64,000 bases of DNA from Streptomyces novaecaesareae (GCF_000716875.1 NZ_JNWQ01000002.1:1-64000), one strand, 5' to 3'; shown: positions 50,060 to 59,432, numbered from the stretch's first letter. The notes: a model not told the origin generated them from the sequence alone. A program made the numbers and translations.

Positions 50060-51652
50060 TCAGAGCGAGTAGGCGATCAGCTCGAACTGCGAGGAGGCCG
50101 AGAGCCCGGGAGCGCCCGCACCGACGAACAGCGTGTTGCCGCTGATGGCCGGGAAGGAGATGATCCCGGCGGGTGTCTTGTCGCACCACAGCGTCCTGCC
50201 GGTGGCGGTGTCGAACGCGAACACCTGGCCGTCGAAGCTGGAGGTGAAGACCACGTCGTTGGCCACCGTGGCGGCGCCGAGCGCCATTTGGGGCAGGTCC
50301 CGCTTCCAGAGCACCTTGCCGGTCGACACGTCGGCGGCGGTGAGGCCGCCCCGGCCGACGCTGTAGTCGGGCAGCTGGAGCCCGCCGCGGGAGTCGAGCT
50401 TGCTGGGGGTGTCGACCCACGGCACGAACAGCCGGCCGCGGGCGAGCGCCATCGGGGTCTCGATGCCGCCGAGGATGCCCGGCATGACGGTGGTCGGGGT
50501 GTCCGGCAGTGGGCCCTCGTCGTTCAGGTGGGTGCCGACCGACAGGGTCCACAGCGGGGTGCCGTCGTCGGCCCGGTAGGCGAAGACCTTGCCCATCTTG
50601 CCCGCGGCGAGCACGACTTCCGTGCGCACCCCGTTGATCGGGGTGGTGGTGACGATCGGCGGGTCCTGGAGGTCGTAGTCACGGATGTCGTGCGGCGCGG
50701 TCTGCTGGTACCAGAGCAGCTTGCCGGTCCTGCTGTCGAGTGCCAGCAGGCAGTTGGTGTAGAGGTTGGGGCCCGGCCGGCTGCTGCCGTTGGGGTACTC
50801 GGGAGTGCCGGGGAGCGGGGCGGGGTTGGCGATGGTGAGGAAGAGCCGCCCGTGCGAGTCGAGGGCCGGTGCGTACCAGGTGCCGCCGCCGCTGTTGATC
50901 TCGGGATGGCCCCAGAGGTCGCCGTCCTTGATCGTGTTGAAGTTCCAGCGCGGCTTGCCGGTGGCGGTGTCCAGCGCCCAGATGGTGCCCATGGAGCCCG
51001 GCACGTACTTGCCGAAGGTGTTCGGGACGGTGCTGACCACGACGGTGTCCTCGTACACCTGGGGCGCGACGTCGATGCCGCCCTGGCCGGCGGCGATCAG
51101 CTCGCGCGACCAGACCGTCCGGCCGGTCGCCGGGTCGAGGGCGAAGACGCCGGTGAACGTCGTCCCGAACAGCAGGCCGTGGGAGTACGCCACGCCGTTC
51201 GGCCCGACCGTGGGGCTGTCGAACGTGTGCTTCCAGCGGACCTTCCCGGTCTCCTTGTCCACCGCGGTGACGTCCGAGTCGAGGTTGATCAGGTAGACCG
51301 TGTCGCCCACCACGACCGGATTGGAGGCCATGATGCCGGCGAAGGTCGGCTTGCCCTCCAGGGGCAGCCGCCACTTCACCTTCAGGTCCTTGACGTTGTG
51401 GGAGTCGATCCCCGTCCGGGTGACGTTCCTGGTGTTGGTCAGATCGCCGTTGGAGAGGGGCCAGTCCCGTGCGCGGTTCCCGTGGCCGTGGCTCTCCGCG
51501 ACGGTCGTCGGGTCCGGCGCGGCCTCCGGGCCCGGGGCGGCCATGCCGGGCCCGATCGCCAGCACGAGCGCGGCCAGTGCCGTGAACCCGGCCCAGCCGG
51601 GTGTGCGGCGCCGGCGACGCCCGACCCCGCGGGTCTTGAGGATGATGGACAA
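50060..51652 (-). CDS. Secreted PQQ-type beta-propeller protein
   Basis: 530 residues. A basic start KTRGVGRRRRRTPG and a hydrophobic core AGFTALAALVLAIGPGMAA form a signal peptide. The mature part has repeated PQQ blades: VYLINLDSDVTAVDKETGKV, FALDPATGRTVW, WALDTATGKPRWN, LALDSRTGKLLWY, FAFDTATGRTLWC. It resembles quinoprotein alcohol dehydrogenases but also BamB-like scaffolds. The Ca2+/PQQ disulphide CC is not seen. The TTG start is set by AAGGGAGTTGAC. It lies 54 bases after the epoxide hydrolase gene. Confidence 0.88.
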   Translation of the reverse strand: MSIILKTRGVGRRRRRTPGWAGFTALAALVLAIGPGMAAPGPEAAPDPTTVAESHGHGNRARDWPLSNGDLTNTRNVTRTGIDSHNVKDLKVKWRLPLEGKPTFAGIMASNPVVVGDTVYLINLDSDVTAVDKETGKVRWKHTFDSPTVGPNGVAYSHGLLFGTTFTGVFALDPATGRTVWSRELIAAGQGGIDVAPQVYEDTVVVSTVPNTFGKYVPGSMGTIWALDTATGKPRWNFNTIKDGDLWGHPEINSGGGTWYAPALDSHGRLFLTIANPAPLPGTPEYPNGSSRPGPNLYTNCLLALDSRTGKLLWYQQTAPHDIRDYDLQDPPIVTTTPINGVRTEVVLAAGKMGKVFAYRADDGTPLWTLSVGTHLNDEGPLPDTPTTVMPGILGGIETPMALARGRLFVPWVDTPSKLDSRGGLQLPDYSVGRGGLTAADVSTGKVLWKRDLPQMALGAATVANDVVFTSSFDGQVFAFDTATGRTLWCDKTPAGIISFPAISGNTLFVGAGAPGLSASSQFELIAYSL

Positions 51653-51706
51653 GTCAACTCCCTTTCTGATCGGTTCGGTTGGATTCGGTGCCGGGGTGTC
51701 CGAGGA

Positions 51707-52864
51707 TCACCGCACCTGGCGGGCGAAGGTCCGGACGTCGCCGACGAACAGCTCGGGCTGCTCCAGTGCCGCGAAGTGCCCGCCGCGGTCGAACTCGGAC
51801 CAGTGGCTGAGAGTCGGGAGGATCTGTTCGGCCCACTGGCGGATCGGCCGGACGGCGTCCTCGGGGAACACGGCCACCCCGACCGGCGCGGCCAGCGGCC
51901 AGGGGCCGGCCCAGGTGCGGACGAAGTCGACGTCGAGCCGGTTGGACTCGTAGTAGAGCTGGGCGCTGGAGCCCGCGGAGGCGGTGAACCAGTAGATCGC
52001 GGCGTTGGTCAGCAGGCGGTCGCGGCTCACCGCGTCCTCCGGAACCGACTCCGCGGCCGTCCACTCCTTGAACTTCTCGACGATCCAGGCGAGTTGCCCC
52101 ACCGGCGAGTCGGTCAGACCGTAGCTGAGGGTCTGCGGCCGGGTGGACTGGATCTTCCGCCAGCCGGCCCCGTCCTGCTCGAAGTTCGCGGCGAACTGCA
52201 GCCGGGCCAGGTCCGACTCGGCCAGCTTCGCCAGTTCGGCCGGGTCCTGCGGCGGGAAGGTGGCGAGCATGTTGAGGTGCACGCCCGCGACGTGCTCCGG
52301 ATCGGCCAGGGCGAGCTGGAGCGAGACCGGCATGCCCCAGTCGCCGCCCTGGACGAGGTAGCGCTCGTAGCCGAGCCGCTGCATCAGCTCGGCCCAGGCC
52401 CGGCCGACCCGGGCGGTGTCCCAGCCGGTCTCCTGGGGCCGGCCGGAGAAGCCGTACCCGGGCAGGGCGGGGACGACCACGTGGAAGGCGTCGGTGGGAT
52501 CGCCACCGTGCGCCCGCGGATCGGTCAACGGCCCGATGACGTCCAGGAATTCGGCCACCGAGCCGGGCCAGCCGTGGGTGATGACCAGCGGCATGGCGTC
52601 CGGCTCGGGCGAGCGCACGTGCAGGAAGTGGACGTCCACGCCGTCGATCTCGGTCAGGAACTGCGGGAACAAGTTCAGGTGCTCCTCGGCCTTGCGCCAG
52701 TCGAAACCGGTGCGCCAGTACTCGGCCAGCTCCTGCAGATAGCCGAGCGGCACCCCGCGCTCCCAGCCCACGCCCGGCAGCTCACCGGGCCAGCGGGTCG
52801 CCGCGAGCCGGCGGTTCAGATCGTCGAGGGCGTCCTGCGGGATGTCGATACGGAAGGGGCGCAT
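51707..52864 (-). CDS. Epoxide hydrolase
   Basis: 385 residues of the microsomal-type epoxide hydrolase family, with the N-terminal EHN region [17 protein letters not shown]. The oxyanion loop is THGWPGS, the nucleophile Asp lies in [12 protein letters not shown] near residue 175, and the His in [13 protein letters not shown] near the end. It opens an epoxide to a diol. Its neighbours (SnoaL-like protein, P450s, epoxidase-like flavoenzyme at 29273) suggest a tailoring role. Five 9-bp repeats lie just upstream of the ATG. Confidence 0.94.
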   Translation of the reverse strand: MRPFRIDIPQDALDDLNRRLAATRWPGELPGVGWERGVPLGYLQELAEYWRTGFDWRKAEEHLNLFPQFLTEIDGVDVHFLHVRSPEPDAMPLVITHGWPGSVAEFLDVIGPLTDPRAHGGDPTDAFHVVVPALPGYGFSGRPQETGWDTARVGRAWAELMQRLGYERYLVQGGDWGMPVSLQLALADPEHVAGVHLNMLATFPPQDPAELAKLAESDLARLQFAANFEQDGAGWRKIQSTRPQTLSYGLTDSPVGQLAWIVEKFKEWTAAESVPEDAVSRDRLLTNAAIYWFTASAGSSAQLYYESNRLDVDFVRTWAGPWPLAAPVGVAVFPEDAVRPIRQWAEQILPTLSHWSEFDRGGHFAALEQPELFVGDVRTFARQVR

Positions 52865-52880
52865 ACCGGGTCCTCTCGGT

Positions 52881-52925
52881 GGGCTGGCGGGGCTGACAGG
52901 GCTGACGGGGCTGACGGGGCTGATG
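52881..52925. repeat. 9-bp tandem repeat, five copies
   Basis: GGGCTGACG-type units (GGGCTGGCG, GGGCTGACA, GGGCTGACG twice, GGGCTGATG), 17 bases upstream of the epoxide hydrolase start. The copy number may vary between strains. Confidence 0.85.
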
Positions 52926-52987
52926 CGGGCCGGCGTTTCGGCGGTACGGACGGCGTGCCGGGAGCGGCGGCTCCCGGGCTCCCGGGC

Positions 52988-53401
52988 TCAGCCCGCGATG
53001 GGGGTGTTCTGGTACGAGGCGATCCGCCAGTCGCCGCCCTCCTTGGCCAGCACCCAGGTCGCCCGGATCGCCCGCTCGGCCGTCACCTCGGTGTCACCGG
53101 GGGCCAGCACGCCGCCCCGGGTGACCAGCACGGCCACGTCGTCGGCCAGCGCGCGGATCGACGTCGGCTCGCCGGTGACCCGGGTGCCCTTGAACGGGCC
53201 GGCGAAGGCCTGCGTCATGAAGGCGCGGATCGCCTGACGACTCGTCAGATAGACGTCCCCGGGCAGGATCAGGGTCGCGTCCTCGGTGAAGACCTCGGCG
53301 AAGCCGTCGGCGTCGTGCTGCGCCCAGGCCGCGACGATGAGCTCGGGGACGGCGCGCAGCGCGGCGGCTTCGGAGGCGTTGGGCGAGGGAGTGGCGGACA
53401 T
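52988..53401 (-). CDS. SnoaL/SgcJ-like NTF2-fold protein
   Basis: 137 residues. NTF2-fold pattern: AAALRAVPELIVAAWAQHDA, GFAEVFTEDATLILPGDV, GREAI-like SRQAIRAFMTQAF, and a final strand WRIASYQNTP. SgcJ/EcaC-type members occur in antibiotic clusters, sometimes as cyclases or isomerases, often of unknown role. The ATG at 53401 follows GAGAAGGAG. It is the first gene of a likely operon with the epoxide hydrolase and the PQQ-type protein, divergent from the flavin oxygenase operon. Confidence 0.87.
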   Translation of the reverse strand: MSATPSPNASEAAALRAVPELIVAAWAQHDADGFAEVFTEDATLILPGDVYLTSRQAIRAFMTQAFAGPFKGTRVTGEPTSIRALADDVAVLVTRGGVLAPGDTEVTAERAIRATWVLAKEGGDWRIASYQNTPIAG

Positions 53402-53677
53402 GGTGTTCTCCTTCTCCGGTGGTCCACGGCCGCGATCGCGCGGGCCGCGGTGGCGGCCAGCCTCACACCCGGCCGAGGAGTGCGACAACTCCTTGATTGC
53501 GATGGTCCGTTGGCTCCGGTCGCCGCGAGGTGACGGCCGCGGCGGCCGCCCGGGCGCCGCAATCAGGGAGATGCGGGCACCCCGCCCGGGTGCCAGCCTC
53601 GACAGGGCCGATCAACGACCGCGGCCCGGACGGTCAGCCGTCCCCTGCCGGGCCGCCCACCTCGGAGGAGCCCCCGG

Positions 53678-54856
53678 ATGACAGCCAAGGAATCCCCGTC
53701 GAGGGAAGAACTCGTCAGCCGTGCAGCAGAGTTGGTGCCGCTGTTGCAGAAGAACGCGGTGTGGCACGAGGAGAACCGCCGACTGTCCGACGACACCCTG
53801 GCCGCCCTGACCGAGTCCGGGCTGCTGCAGCTCCGGGTGCCGGTCCGCTACGGCGGCTACGAGTCGGACATGCGCACCGTCGTGGACGTGATCGCCGAGC
53901 TGGCCCGCGGCGACGGCTCCACCGCCTGGGTCATGTCGGTCTACGCGATCAGCTCCTGGATGGCCGGCCTGTTCCCGGACGAGGTCCAGGACGAGATCTT
54001 CACCGGCCCCGGGGTGCGCGTCAGCGGCATCCTCAGCCCGACCGCGGTGGCCGTCCCGGCCGAGGGCGGTGTGCTGCTCAACGGCAAGTGGTCCTTCAAC
54101 TCCGGCGCGCTGCACAGCAGCTGGAACACCAACGCGGCCGTGCTGATGACGCCGGACGGGCCGCAGCCGATCATGGTGGCGGTCCCGCTGGCGGAGCTGG
54201 AGATCGTCGACGACTGGCACACCATCGGCCTGCGCGGCTCCGGCAGCGTGACCACCATCGCCACCGACCTGTTCGTCCCCGAGGCCCGCGTGCTGCCGAT
54301 GGTCCCGGTGCTCCAGGGCCGGCACCGCTCCGTGGCGAACGCCGAATCGCCCATCTACCGGGCGCCGTTCATGCCCACCGCCTGCGCCACCGTGGCCGCG
54401 CCGGCCCTCGGGCTGGGCCGCGCCGCCAGGGAGGCGTTCTTCGAGCGGCTTCCCGGCCGGAAGATCAGCTACACCGACTACACCGACCAGGCCCAGGCCC
54501 CGATCACCCACCTCCAGGTGGCCGACGCCATCACCAGGATCGACGAGGCCGAGTTCCACGCCCACCGCGCCGCCGCCCTGATCGACACCAAGGGCCCCAC
54601 CGGCGAGGAGTGGACCCTGGAGGAGCGCGCCCGGATCAGGCTCGACCTCGGCGGGGTCTGCTCGCGCACCAAGGAGGCGGTGGACATCCTCAACACCGCC
54701 AGCGGCGGGTCCTCGATCTACACCACCGTCCCGATCCAGCGCATCGAGCGGGACGTCCAGACCCTCAACCTGCACGGCATCCTCCACCCGAACACCAACC
54801 TCGAACTCTACGGGCGGATCGCCTGCGGCCTCGGGCCCAACACCCTCTACCTGTAG
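53678..54856 (+). CDS. Group D flavin-dependent monooxygenase (HsaA/ActVA-ORF5-like)
   Basis: 392 residues with the acyl-CoA dehydrogenase fold but no CoA features. The start VPLLQKNAVWHEENRRLSDD, the middle YGGYESDMRTVVDVIAELA with GDGSTAWV, and GKWSFNSGALHSSW match the oxygenase component of two-component flavin hydroxylases for phenols. It uses reduced FMN or FAD from a separate reductase, which is not adjacent. GGAGGAGCCCCC is the ribosome site. First gene of a four-gene operon with a P450, alcohol dehydrogenase and multicopper oxidase. Confidence 0.87.
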   Translation: MTAKESPSREELVSRAAELVPLLQKNAVWHEENRRLSDDTLAALTESGLLQLRVPVRYGGYESDMRTVVDVIAELARGDGSTAWVMSVYAISSWMAGLFPDEVQDEIFTGPGVRVSGILSPTAVAVPAEGGVLLNGKWSFNSGALHSSWNTNAAVLMTPDGPQPIMVAVPLAELEIVDDWHTIGLRGSGSVTTIATDLFVPEARVLPMVPVLQGRHRSVANAESPIYRAPFMPTACATVAAPALGLGRAAREAFFERLPGRKISYTDYTDQAQAPITHLQVADAITRIDEAEFHAHRAAALIDTKGPTGEEWTLEERARIRLDLGGVCSRTKEAVDILNTASGGSSIYTTVPIQRIERDVQTLNLHGILHPNTNLELYGRIACGLGPNTLYL

Positions 54857-54920
54857 GCCTGTCCGGGCCTGCCCGCCGGGCAGGGCCGCAGCGACGGCGG
54901 CCCTGCCCGCACCCCTGCCC

Positions 54921-54982
54921 GAACGCGCGCCCGCACCCCTGCCCGAACGCGCGCCCGTACCCCAGGCCGGAACGCGCGCCCG
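54921..54982. repeat. 24/25-bp repeat, three copies
   Basis: GAACGCGCGCCCG begins at 54921, 54945 and 54970 in the gap between the flavin oxygenase and P450 genes, within a C-rich stretch. Confidence 0.8.
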
Positions 54983-55023
54983 TCCCCCTGCCCGTATCCC
55001 GTACCGACAGCCCGGAGGCCGCC

Positions 55024-56256
55024 ATGGAAACACCCGCCCCCGTCGTCCTCGACCCCGCTGGACGTGACATCCACGCCGAGGCCGCCCGGATCCGGGCCAA
55101 CGGCCCGGTCGCCCGGATCGAACTGCCGGGCGGCGTGCTCGCCTGGTCGATCGCCGACCAGGAACTCGCCCGGCAGGCCCTGTCCGACCACCGCCTCTCC
55201 AAGGACCCGCGGCAACACTGGACGGCCTTCGCCGAGGGCCGGATCGGCGAGGACTTCCCGCTCATCGGCTGGGTGCTGATGGACAACCTCACCACCCGGT
55301 ACGGCGCCGACCACACCCGGCTGCGCCGGCTGACCGCCAGCGCCTTCACCCCGCGCCGCGTCGAGGCGCTGCGCCCCGAGGTCCAGAAGGCCGTCGACGA
55401 GCTGCTGGACGAACTCGACGGCTGCGCACCGGGCGAGGTGGTGGACCTCAAGGCCCGCTTCGCCCTGCCGATGCCGGCCCGGGTGATCTGCGACCTGTTC
55501 GGCGTGCCGGCCGAGGACCGCGCGCGGATGCTGCGCGGCGGCCAGGTGAACACCGACACCACCATCTCCCCGGAGGAGTCGGCCGCCAACGTCGCGCAGT
55601 GGCACCGGGAGATGGAGGAGTTCGTCGAGGACAAGCGCCGCAACCCCGGGGACGACCTGACCAGCGACCTCGTCCAGGCCCAGGAGGAGGACGGCTCCCG
55701 GCTGAACGGCTCCGAACTGGTCGGCACCCTGCACCTGTTGCTCGCCACCGGCACCGAGCCCGTGATGAACCTGCTGGCCAACGCGACCCGCGCGCTGCTC
55801 ACCCACCCCGACCAGCTGGCGCTGCTGAAGAGCGGCAAGGTGAGCTGGGCGGACGTGATCGAGGAGACCCTGCGCGCCGAGGCGCCCGTCGCCCACCTGC
55901 CGTTCCGCTTCGCCGTCGAGGACATCGAGCTCGGCGGTGTCACCATCGCCAAGGGCGATCCGGTCCTGATCAACTTCGCGGCGGCGGGCCGCGACACCAC
56001 CGTCCACGGCGACAGCGCGCACACCTTCGACGCCGCCCGGCCGAACAAGGAACACCTCTCCTTCGGCCACGGCATCTACCGCTGCATCGGCATGCCGCTG
56101 GCCCGGATGGAGGCCGAGATCGCCCTCTCCGCGCTGTTCCGGCGCTTCCCGGACCTCGAACTCGCCGTCCCCGCACAAGATCTGTCGCCGCAGGTCACCT
56201 TCATCATGAACGGCGTGCAGACCCTCCCGGTCCGCCTCACGCCGCAGAGCCGCTGA
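55024..56256 (+). CDS. Cytochrome P450 with atypical I-helix
   Basis: 410 residues. The haem loop FGHGIYRCIGMPLARME near residue 345 is normal and so is the ExxR helix (EETLRAEAP). The I-helix reads LLLATGTEPVMNLLANA, so the usual AGxxT(T/S) is changed and no Thr stands at the oxygen-activating position. Such P450s may use peroxide, do unusual chemistry such as coupling, or let the substrate supply the hydroxyl. The ATG sits 167 bases after the flavin oxygenase stop. The zinc alcohol dehydrogenase follows after 20 bases. Confidence 0.94.
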   Translation: METPAPVVLDPAGRDIHAEAARIRANGPVARIELPGGVLAWSIADQELARQALSDHRLSKDPRQHWTAFAEGRIGEDFPLIGWVLMDNLTTRYGADHTRLRRLTASAFTPRRVEALRPEVQKAVDELLDELDGCAPGEVVDLKARFALPMPARVICDLFGVPAEDRARMLRGGQVNTDTTISPEESAANVAQWHREMEEFVEDKRRNPGDDLTSDLVQAQEEDGSRLNGSELVGTLHLLLATGTEPVMNLLANATRALLTHPDQLALLKSGKVSWADVIEETLRAEAPVAHLPFRFAVEDIELGGVTIAKGDPVLINFAAAGRDTTVHGDSAHTFDAARPNKEHLSFGHGIYRCIGMPLARMEAEIALSALFRRFPDLELAVPAQDLSPQVTFIMNGVQTLPVRLTPQSR

Positions 56257-56276
56257 CCGGAAGGGTGGTCCGAACC

Positions 56277-57296
56277 ATGTGGGCAGCTGTCGTACCCGAG
56301 GTGAAGGCGCGCTGGGAACTGCGCGAGGTCCCGACCCCGAAGGCCGGGCCCGGTCAGGTGCTGATCCGGGTCCACGCCTGCGGGGTCTGCCACAACGACC
56401 TGTGGGTCAGCCAGGGGGTGTTCCCCTTCCCGCCGCTCGACCCGGTGGTGGTCGGGCACGAGGCGGCGGGGGAGGTCGTCGAGGTCGGCCCGGGCGTGGC
56501 CACCCGCCGGGTCGGCGACCGGGTGGGCACCACCTGGGTGCAGTCGACCTGCGGCCGGTGCGAGTACTGCCGGCTCAACCTCCCGCTCACCGGGCAGTCC
56601 GGAATGAACTGCCGGGAGTCGGTGATGAGCGGCCTCACCGTGCAGGGCGGCCACGCCGAGTACGTGGCGGTGTCGGCCGAGAGCACGGTGCTGCTGCCGG
56701 ACACCCTCTCGTACGAGAACGCGGCGCCCGTCCTGTGCGCGGGATACACCGCGTGGAGCGCGCTGCGCGCCGCCGACCCCAAGCCGCACGAGCGGGTCGC
56801 GGTCCTCGGGATCGGCGGACTCGGCCACCTCGCCGTGCAGTTCGCCCACGCCGCCGGCTTCGAGACGGTGGCCGTCACCCGCTCGCCGGACAAGCACGCA
56901 CTGGCCCGGACCCTCGGCGCGGACCACGTGGTCGCCGACGGCGAGCAGCTGCGCGCGGCGGGCGGCGCCGACGTCGTCCTGGTGACCGGCACCTCCTACC
57001 GGGCCGCCACCGAGACCCTCCAGGGGCTGCGGCCGAACGGCCGGATCGTGCTCGCCACCATCGACCCGGTGGACTCCTTCACGATCCCGCCCACCAGCCC
57101 GTTCTGGGCGCAGCGCCAGCAGGTGATCGGCTCCACCCACAACGGCCTCGACCAGCTCACCGAAGCCCTCGACCTGGTCGCCTCCGGGGCGGTCACCCCG
57201 ATGGTCGAGACCTTCCCCAAGGAGCGGGTCGCCGAGGCGCTGGACCGGGTCGAGCGCGGCGAGGTCCGCTTCCGCGCTGTCATCAGCTATACCTGA
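56277..57296 (+). CDS. Zinc-dependent alcohol dehydrogenase
   Basis: 339 residues, medium-chain dehydrogenase. The catalytic zinc site is CGVCHNDLW and GHEAAGEVVEVG. The structural zinc loop CGRCEYCRLNL has its fourth Cys 13 residues later rather than 7, so the lobe is longer than usual. The NAD loop is GIGGLGHLAVQFAHAAG. It would oxidise an alcohol or reduce an aldehyde from the pathway. The start follows GGAAGGGTGG. It sits in the operon between the P450 and the multicopper oxidase. Confidence 0.94.
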   Translation: MWAAVVPEVKARWELREVPTPKAGPGQVLIRVHACGVCHNDLWVSQGVFPFPPLDPVVVGHEAAGEVVEVGPGVATRRVGDRVGTTWVQSTCGRCEYCRLNLPLTGQSGMNCRESVMSGLTVQGGHAEYVAVSAESTVLLPDTLSYENAAPVLCAGYTAWSALRAADPKPHERVAVLGIGGLGHLAVQFAHAAGFETVAVTRSPDKHALARTLGADHVVADGEQLRAAGGADVVLVTGTSYRAATETLQGLRPNGRIVLATIDPVDSFTIPPTSPFWAQRQQVIGSTHNGLDQLTEALDLVASGAVTPMVETFPKERVAEALDRVERGEVRFRAVISYT

Positions 57297-57361
57297 CGGA
57301 CCGTCATCAACACTGTCACCAAAGGTTTTCCGACCGTACCGACCGATCTGGGGAGGACACC

Positions 57362-58816
57362 CTGTACAGGCGACGATTTCTGGGCCTCGCGGGCCTCGCG
57401 GCCGCCACCGGCGTGGCGCTGCCGGTGAGCGCACTGGCCCTGGGGGACCCGGAGCCGCCCGGGCAGCCCGGCCGGGGGAGCGCCAAGGGGCCGTTCTCCG
57501 TACGGATGCCGGTGCCACCGACCCTGCGGCCGGTGGCCCGGACGGAGGACACCGACGTCTACCGGCTCGACATCCTGCCCGCCGACCTCGAACTGCTCCC
57601 CGGCGTCCGGACCCCGTGCCTGACCTTCGGCGGCAGCTTCGTCGGCCCGACCATCCGGGCCAAGGAGGGCCGCCGCGTCCTGGTCACCTACCGCAACCGG
57701 CTGCCCGAGACCGCCAACGTGCACCTGCACGGCGGCCACGTCCCGGCCGACAGCGACGGCCACCCGATGCAGGTCATCGACCCGGGTGCCGAGCGGCGCT
57801 ACGAGTACCCGAACCGCCAGCCCGGCGCCACCCTCTGGTACCACGACCACAGCCACCACCTGGAGGCCGAGCACGTCTACCGCGGCATGCACGGCTTCTA
57901 CCTCATCGAGGGCGAGGACGAGAGCCGCCACCGCCTGCCGAGCGGCGAGTACGACGTCCCGATCGCCATCCGCGACGCGCAGTTCGACCCGAACGGCGGG
58001 CTGGTGCACGGGGACCCGGCGGCCCGGAACGTCATCCTGGTCAACGGCCGCTCGAAGCCGTGGTTCCCGGTCGCCGCGCGCAAGTACCGCCTGCGCGTGC
58101 TGAACAGCTCGACCCTGCGGTTCCTGAAGCTCAACTTCGGCTCCCTGCCCGTCCACCAGATCGGCTCGGACGGCGGCCTGCTGCCCGCGCCCGTCGACCG
58201 GACCGGGACGGACTTCCCGCTCGCCGCCGGTGAGCGGATGGACCTGGTGGTGGACTTCTCCGGGCTGGCCGTCGGCAGCAAGGCGATGCTCACCAACCAG
58301 GGCCAGTTCACCGGCGACGACCGGATCGAGCCGGTGCTGTGCTTCACCGTGGACCGCAGGGAGCGCGACCGCAGCAGGCTGCCCGGCGCGCTGCGCCCGC
58401 TTCCCGAACTGCCGCCGGCCACCGTGCACCGCGAGCTGACGCTCTCCTTCGACCTGAACGGCACACCGGTCGGCCTGGTCAACGGCCTGCCGTTCGACGC
58501 GGACCGGGTCGACCAGCGGATCCGGCGCGGCACCACCGAGATCTGGACGGTCACCAACGGCGACAGCGCCACCAAGTACGGCCCGATCCAGCACTCCTTC
58601 CACATGCACCTGACGGAGTTCCGGGTGCTCGACCGGGACGGCCGGCCGCCGCTGCCCGGCGACATCGGCCTGAAGGACACCGTGCCGGTCCCGCCCGGCA
58701 CCTCCGTCCGCGTCCAGGCGACCTTCGGCGACTACCTCGGCCGCTACATGTACCACTGCCACATGCTGGAGCACTCCTCGGCGGGCATGATGGGCCAGAT
58801 GGAGATCGTCGACTGA
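57362..58816 (+). CDS. Tat-exported multicopper oxidase
   Basis: 484 residues. A twin-arginine signal YRRRFLGLAGLAAATG is followed by three cupredoxin domains. Copper ligands: HLHGGH near residue 125, LWYHDHSHH near 160, HSFHMHL near 415, and YHCHMLEHSSAGM near 465 (type 1 Met present). It may oxidise phenols, couple them, or oxidise metal outside the cell. No ATG, GTG or TTG gives this N-terminus; the codon at 57362 is CTG with GGGGAGGACAC just ahead, so a rare CTG start is proposed. Last gene of the operon; a terminator follows. Confidence 0.9.
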   Translation: MYRRRFLGLAGLAAATGVALPVSALALGDPEPPGQPGRGSAKGPFSVRMPVPPTLRPVARTEDTDVYRLDILPADLELLPGVRTPCLTFGGSFVGPTIRAKEGRRVLVTYRNRLPETANVHLHGGHVPADSDGHPMQVIDPGAERRYEYPNRQPGATLWYHDHSHHLEAEHVYRGMHGFYLIEGEDESRHRLPSGEYDVPIAIRDAQFDPNGGLVHGDPAARNVILVNGRSKPWFPVAARKYRLRVLNSSTLRFLKLNFGSLPVHQIGSDGGLLPAPVDRTGTDFPLAAGERMDLVVDFSGLAVGSKAMLTNQGQFTGDDRIEPVLCFTVDRRERDRSRLPGALRPLPELPPATVHRELTLSFDLNGTPVGLVNGLPFDADRVDQRIRRGTTEIWTVTNGDSATKYGPIQHSFHMHLTEFRVLDRDGRPPLPGDIGLKDTVPVPPGTSVRVQATFGDYLGRYMYHCHMLEHSSAGMMGQMEIVD

Positions 58817-58834
58817 TCCCGCCGGCCCCGCACG

Positions 58835-58874
58835 AAGCGGCGGGCCGGGCCCTCGGTGCCCCGGCCCGCCGCTT
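58835..58874. terminator. Bidirectional terminator
   Basis: AAGCGGCGGGCCGGG (from 58835) pairs with CCCGGCCCGCCGCTT (to 58874), followed by TCG. It separates the multicopper oxidase gene from the convergent YCII gene. Confidence 0.85.
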
Positions 58875-58899
58875 TCGCGTCCGCGGGTGACCCACCCGG

Positions 58900-59262
58900 T
58901 CACATCTCCAGCCCCTGCTCGAACATCACCTGACGGACCTCGACACCGGTGTGCCTGGCGTCCGGGATCAGCCCGGCCAGCTCGATCGCGCGCTCCCTGG
59001 TCTCCACGTCGACCAGGTAGAAGCCGCAGACGAACGCCGTGCCGCCCAGGTACGGGCCGTCGCTGCGCACCGGGGCGTCGTCGCGGACCCGGACGGTCGT
59101 GCTCTGCTCCGGCACCGCCAGCGCGTGCGTGGTGACCAGCTCGCCGGACTCCTTGATGAGCTTCATGAAGTCGCCGTGGCCCGAGTGGACCTCCTGCTGC
59201 TCGTCCACGGACAGGCCGTCCCACAGCACCGAGTCCATGTGCATCACGAGCAGGTACTTCAT
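58900..59262 (-). CDS. YCII/DGPF-domain protein 3
   Basis: 120 residues: MKYLLVMHMDSVLWDGLS and RSDGPYLGGTAFVCGFYLVD. Closest in look to the copy beside the sigma factor gene. It has its own ECF42-type promoter (59320-59346) although the sigma gene is 18 kb away. AAGGAGTGAGAATC is the ribosome site. A DUF2306 gene and an SDR gene lie upstream on the same strand. Confidence 0.93.
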   Translation of the reverse strand: MKYLLVMHMDSVLWDGLSVDEQQEVHSGHGDFMKLIKESGELVTTHALAVPEQSTTVRVRDDAPVRSDGPYLGGTAFVCGFYLVDVETRERAIELAGLIPDARHTGVEVRQVMFEQGLEM

Positions 59263-59319
59263 GATTCTCACTCCTTGGGCCGTGACCGCCGGGCGTCTCC
59301 CGAGGCCTCCACAGGAGAC

Positions 59320-59346
59320 GTCGGAGCCGACGGCCCGTTCTCGACG
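59320..59346 (-). promoter_or_regulatory. ECF42-type promoter P3
   Basis: On the minus strand CGTCGA (59346-59341), 17 bases, then CGAC (59323-59320), ending 58 bases before the YCII gene start. Confidence 0.75.
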
Positions 59347-59432
59347 TCCCGGGCCCGTCTTCGGCGAGGCCGGGACACACGTGCGCGGCCGGCCGTGAGG
59401 GTTCACGGCCGGCCGCGGGGAGGTCGTCGGGT

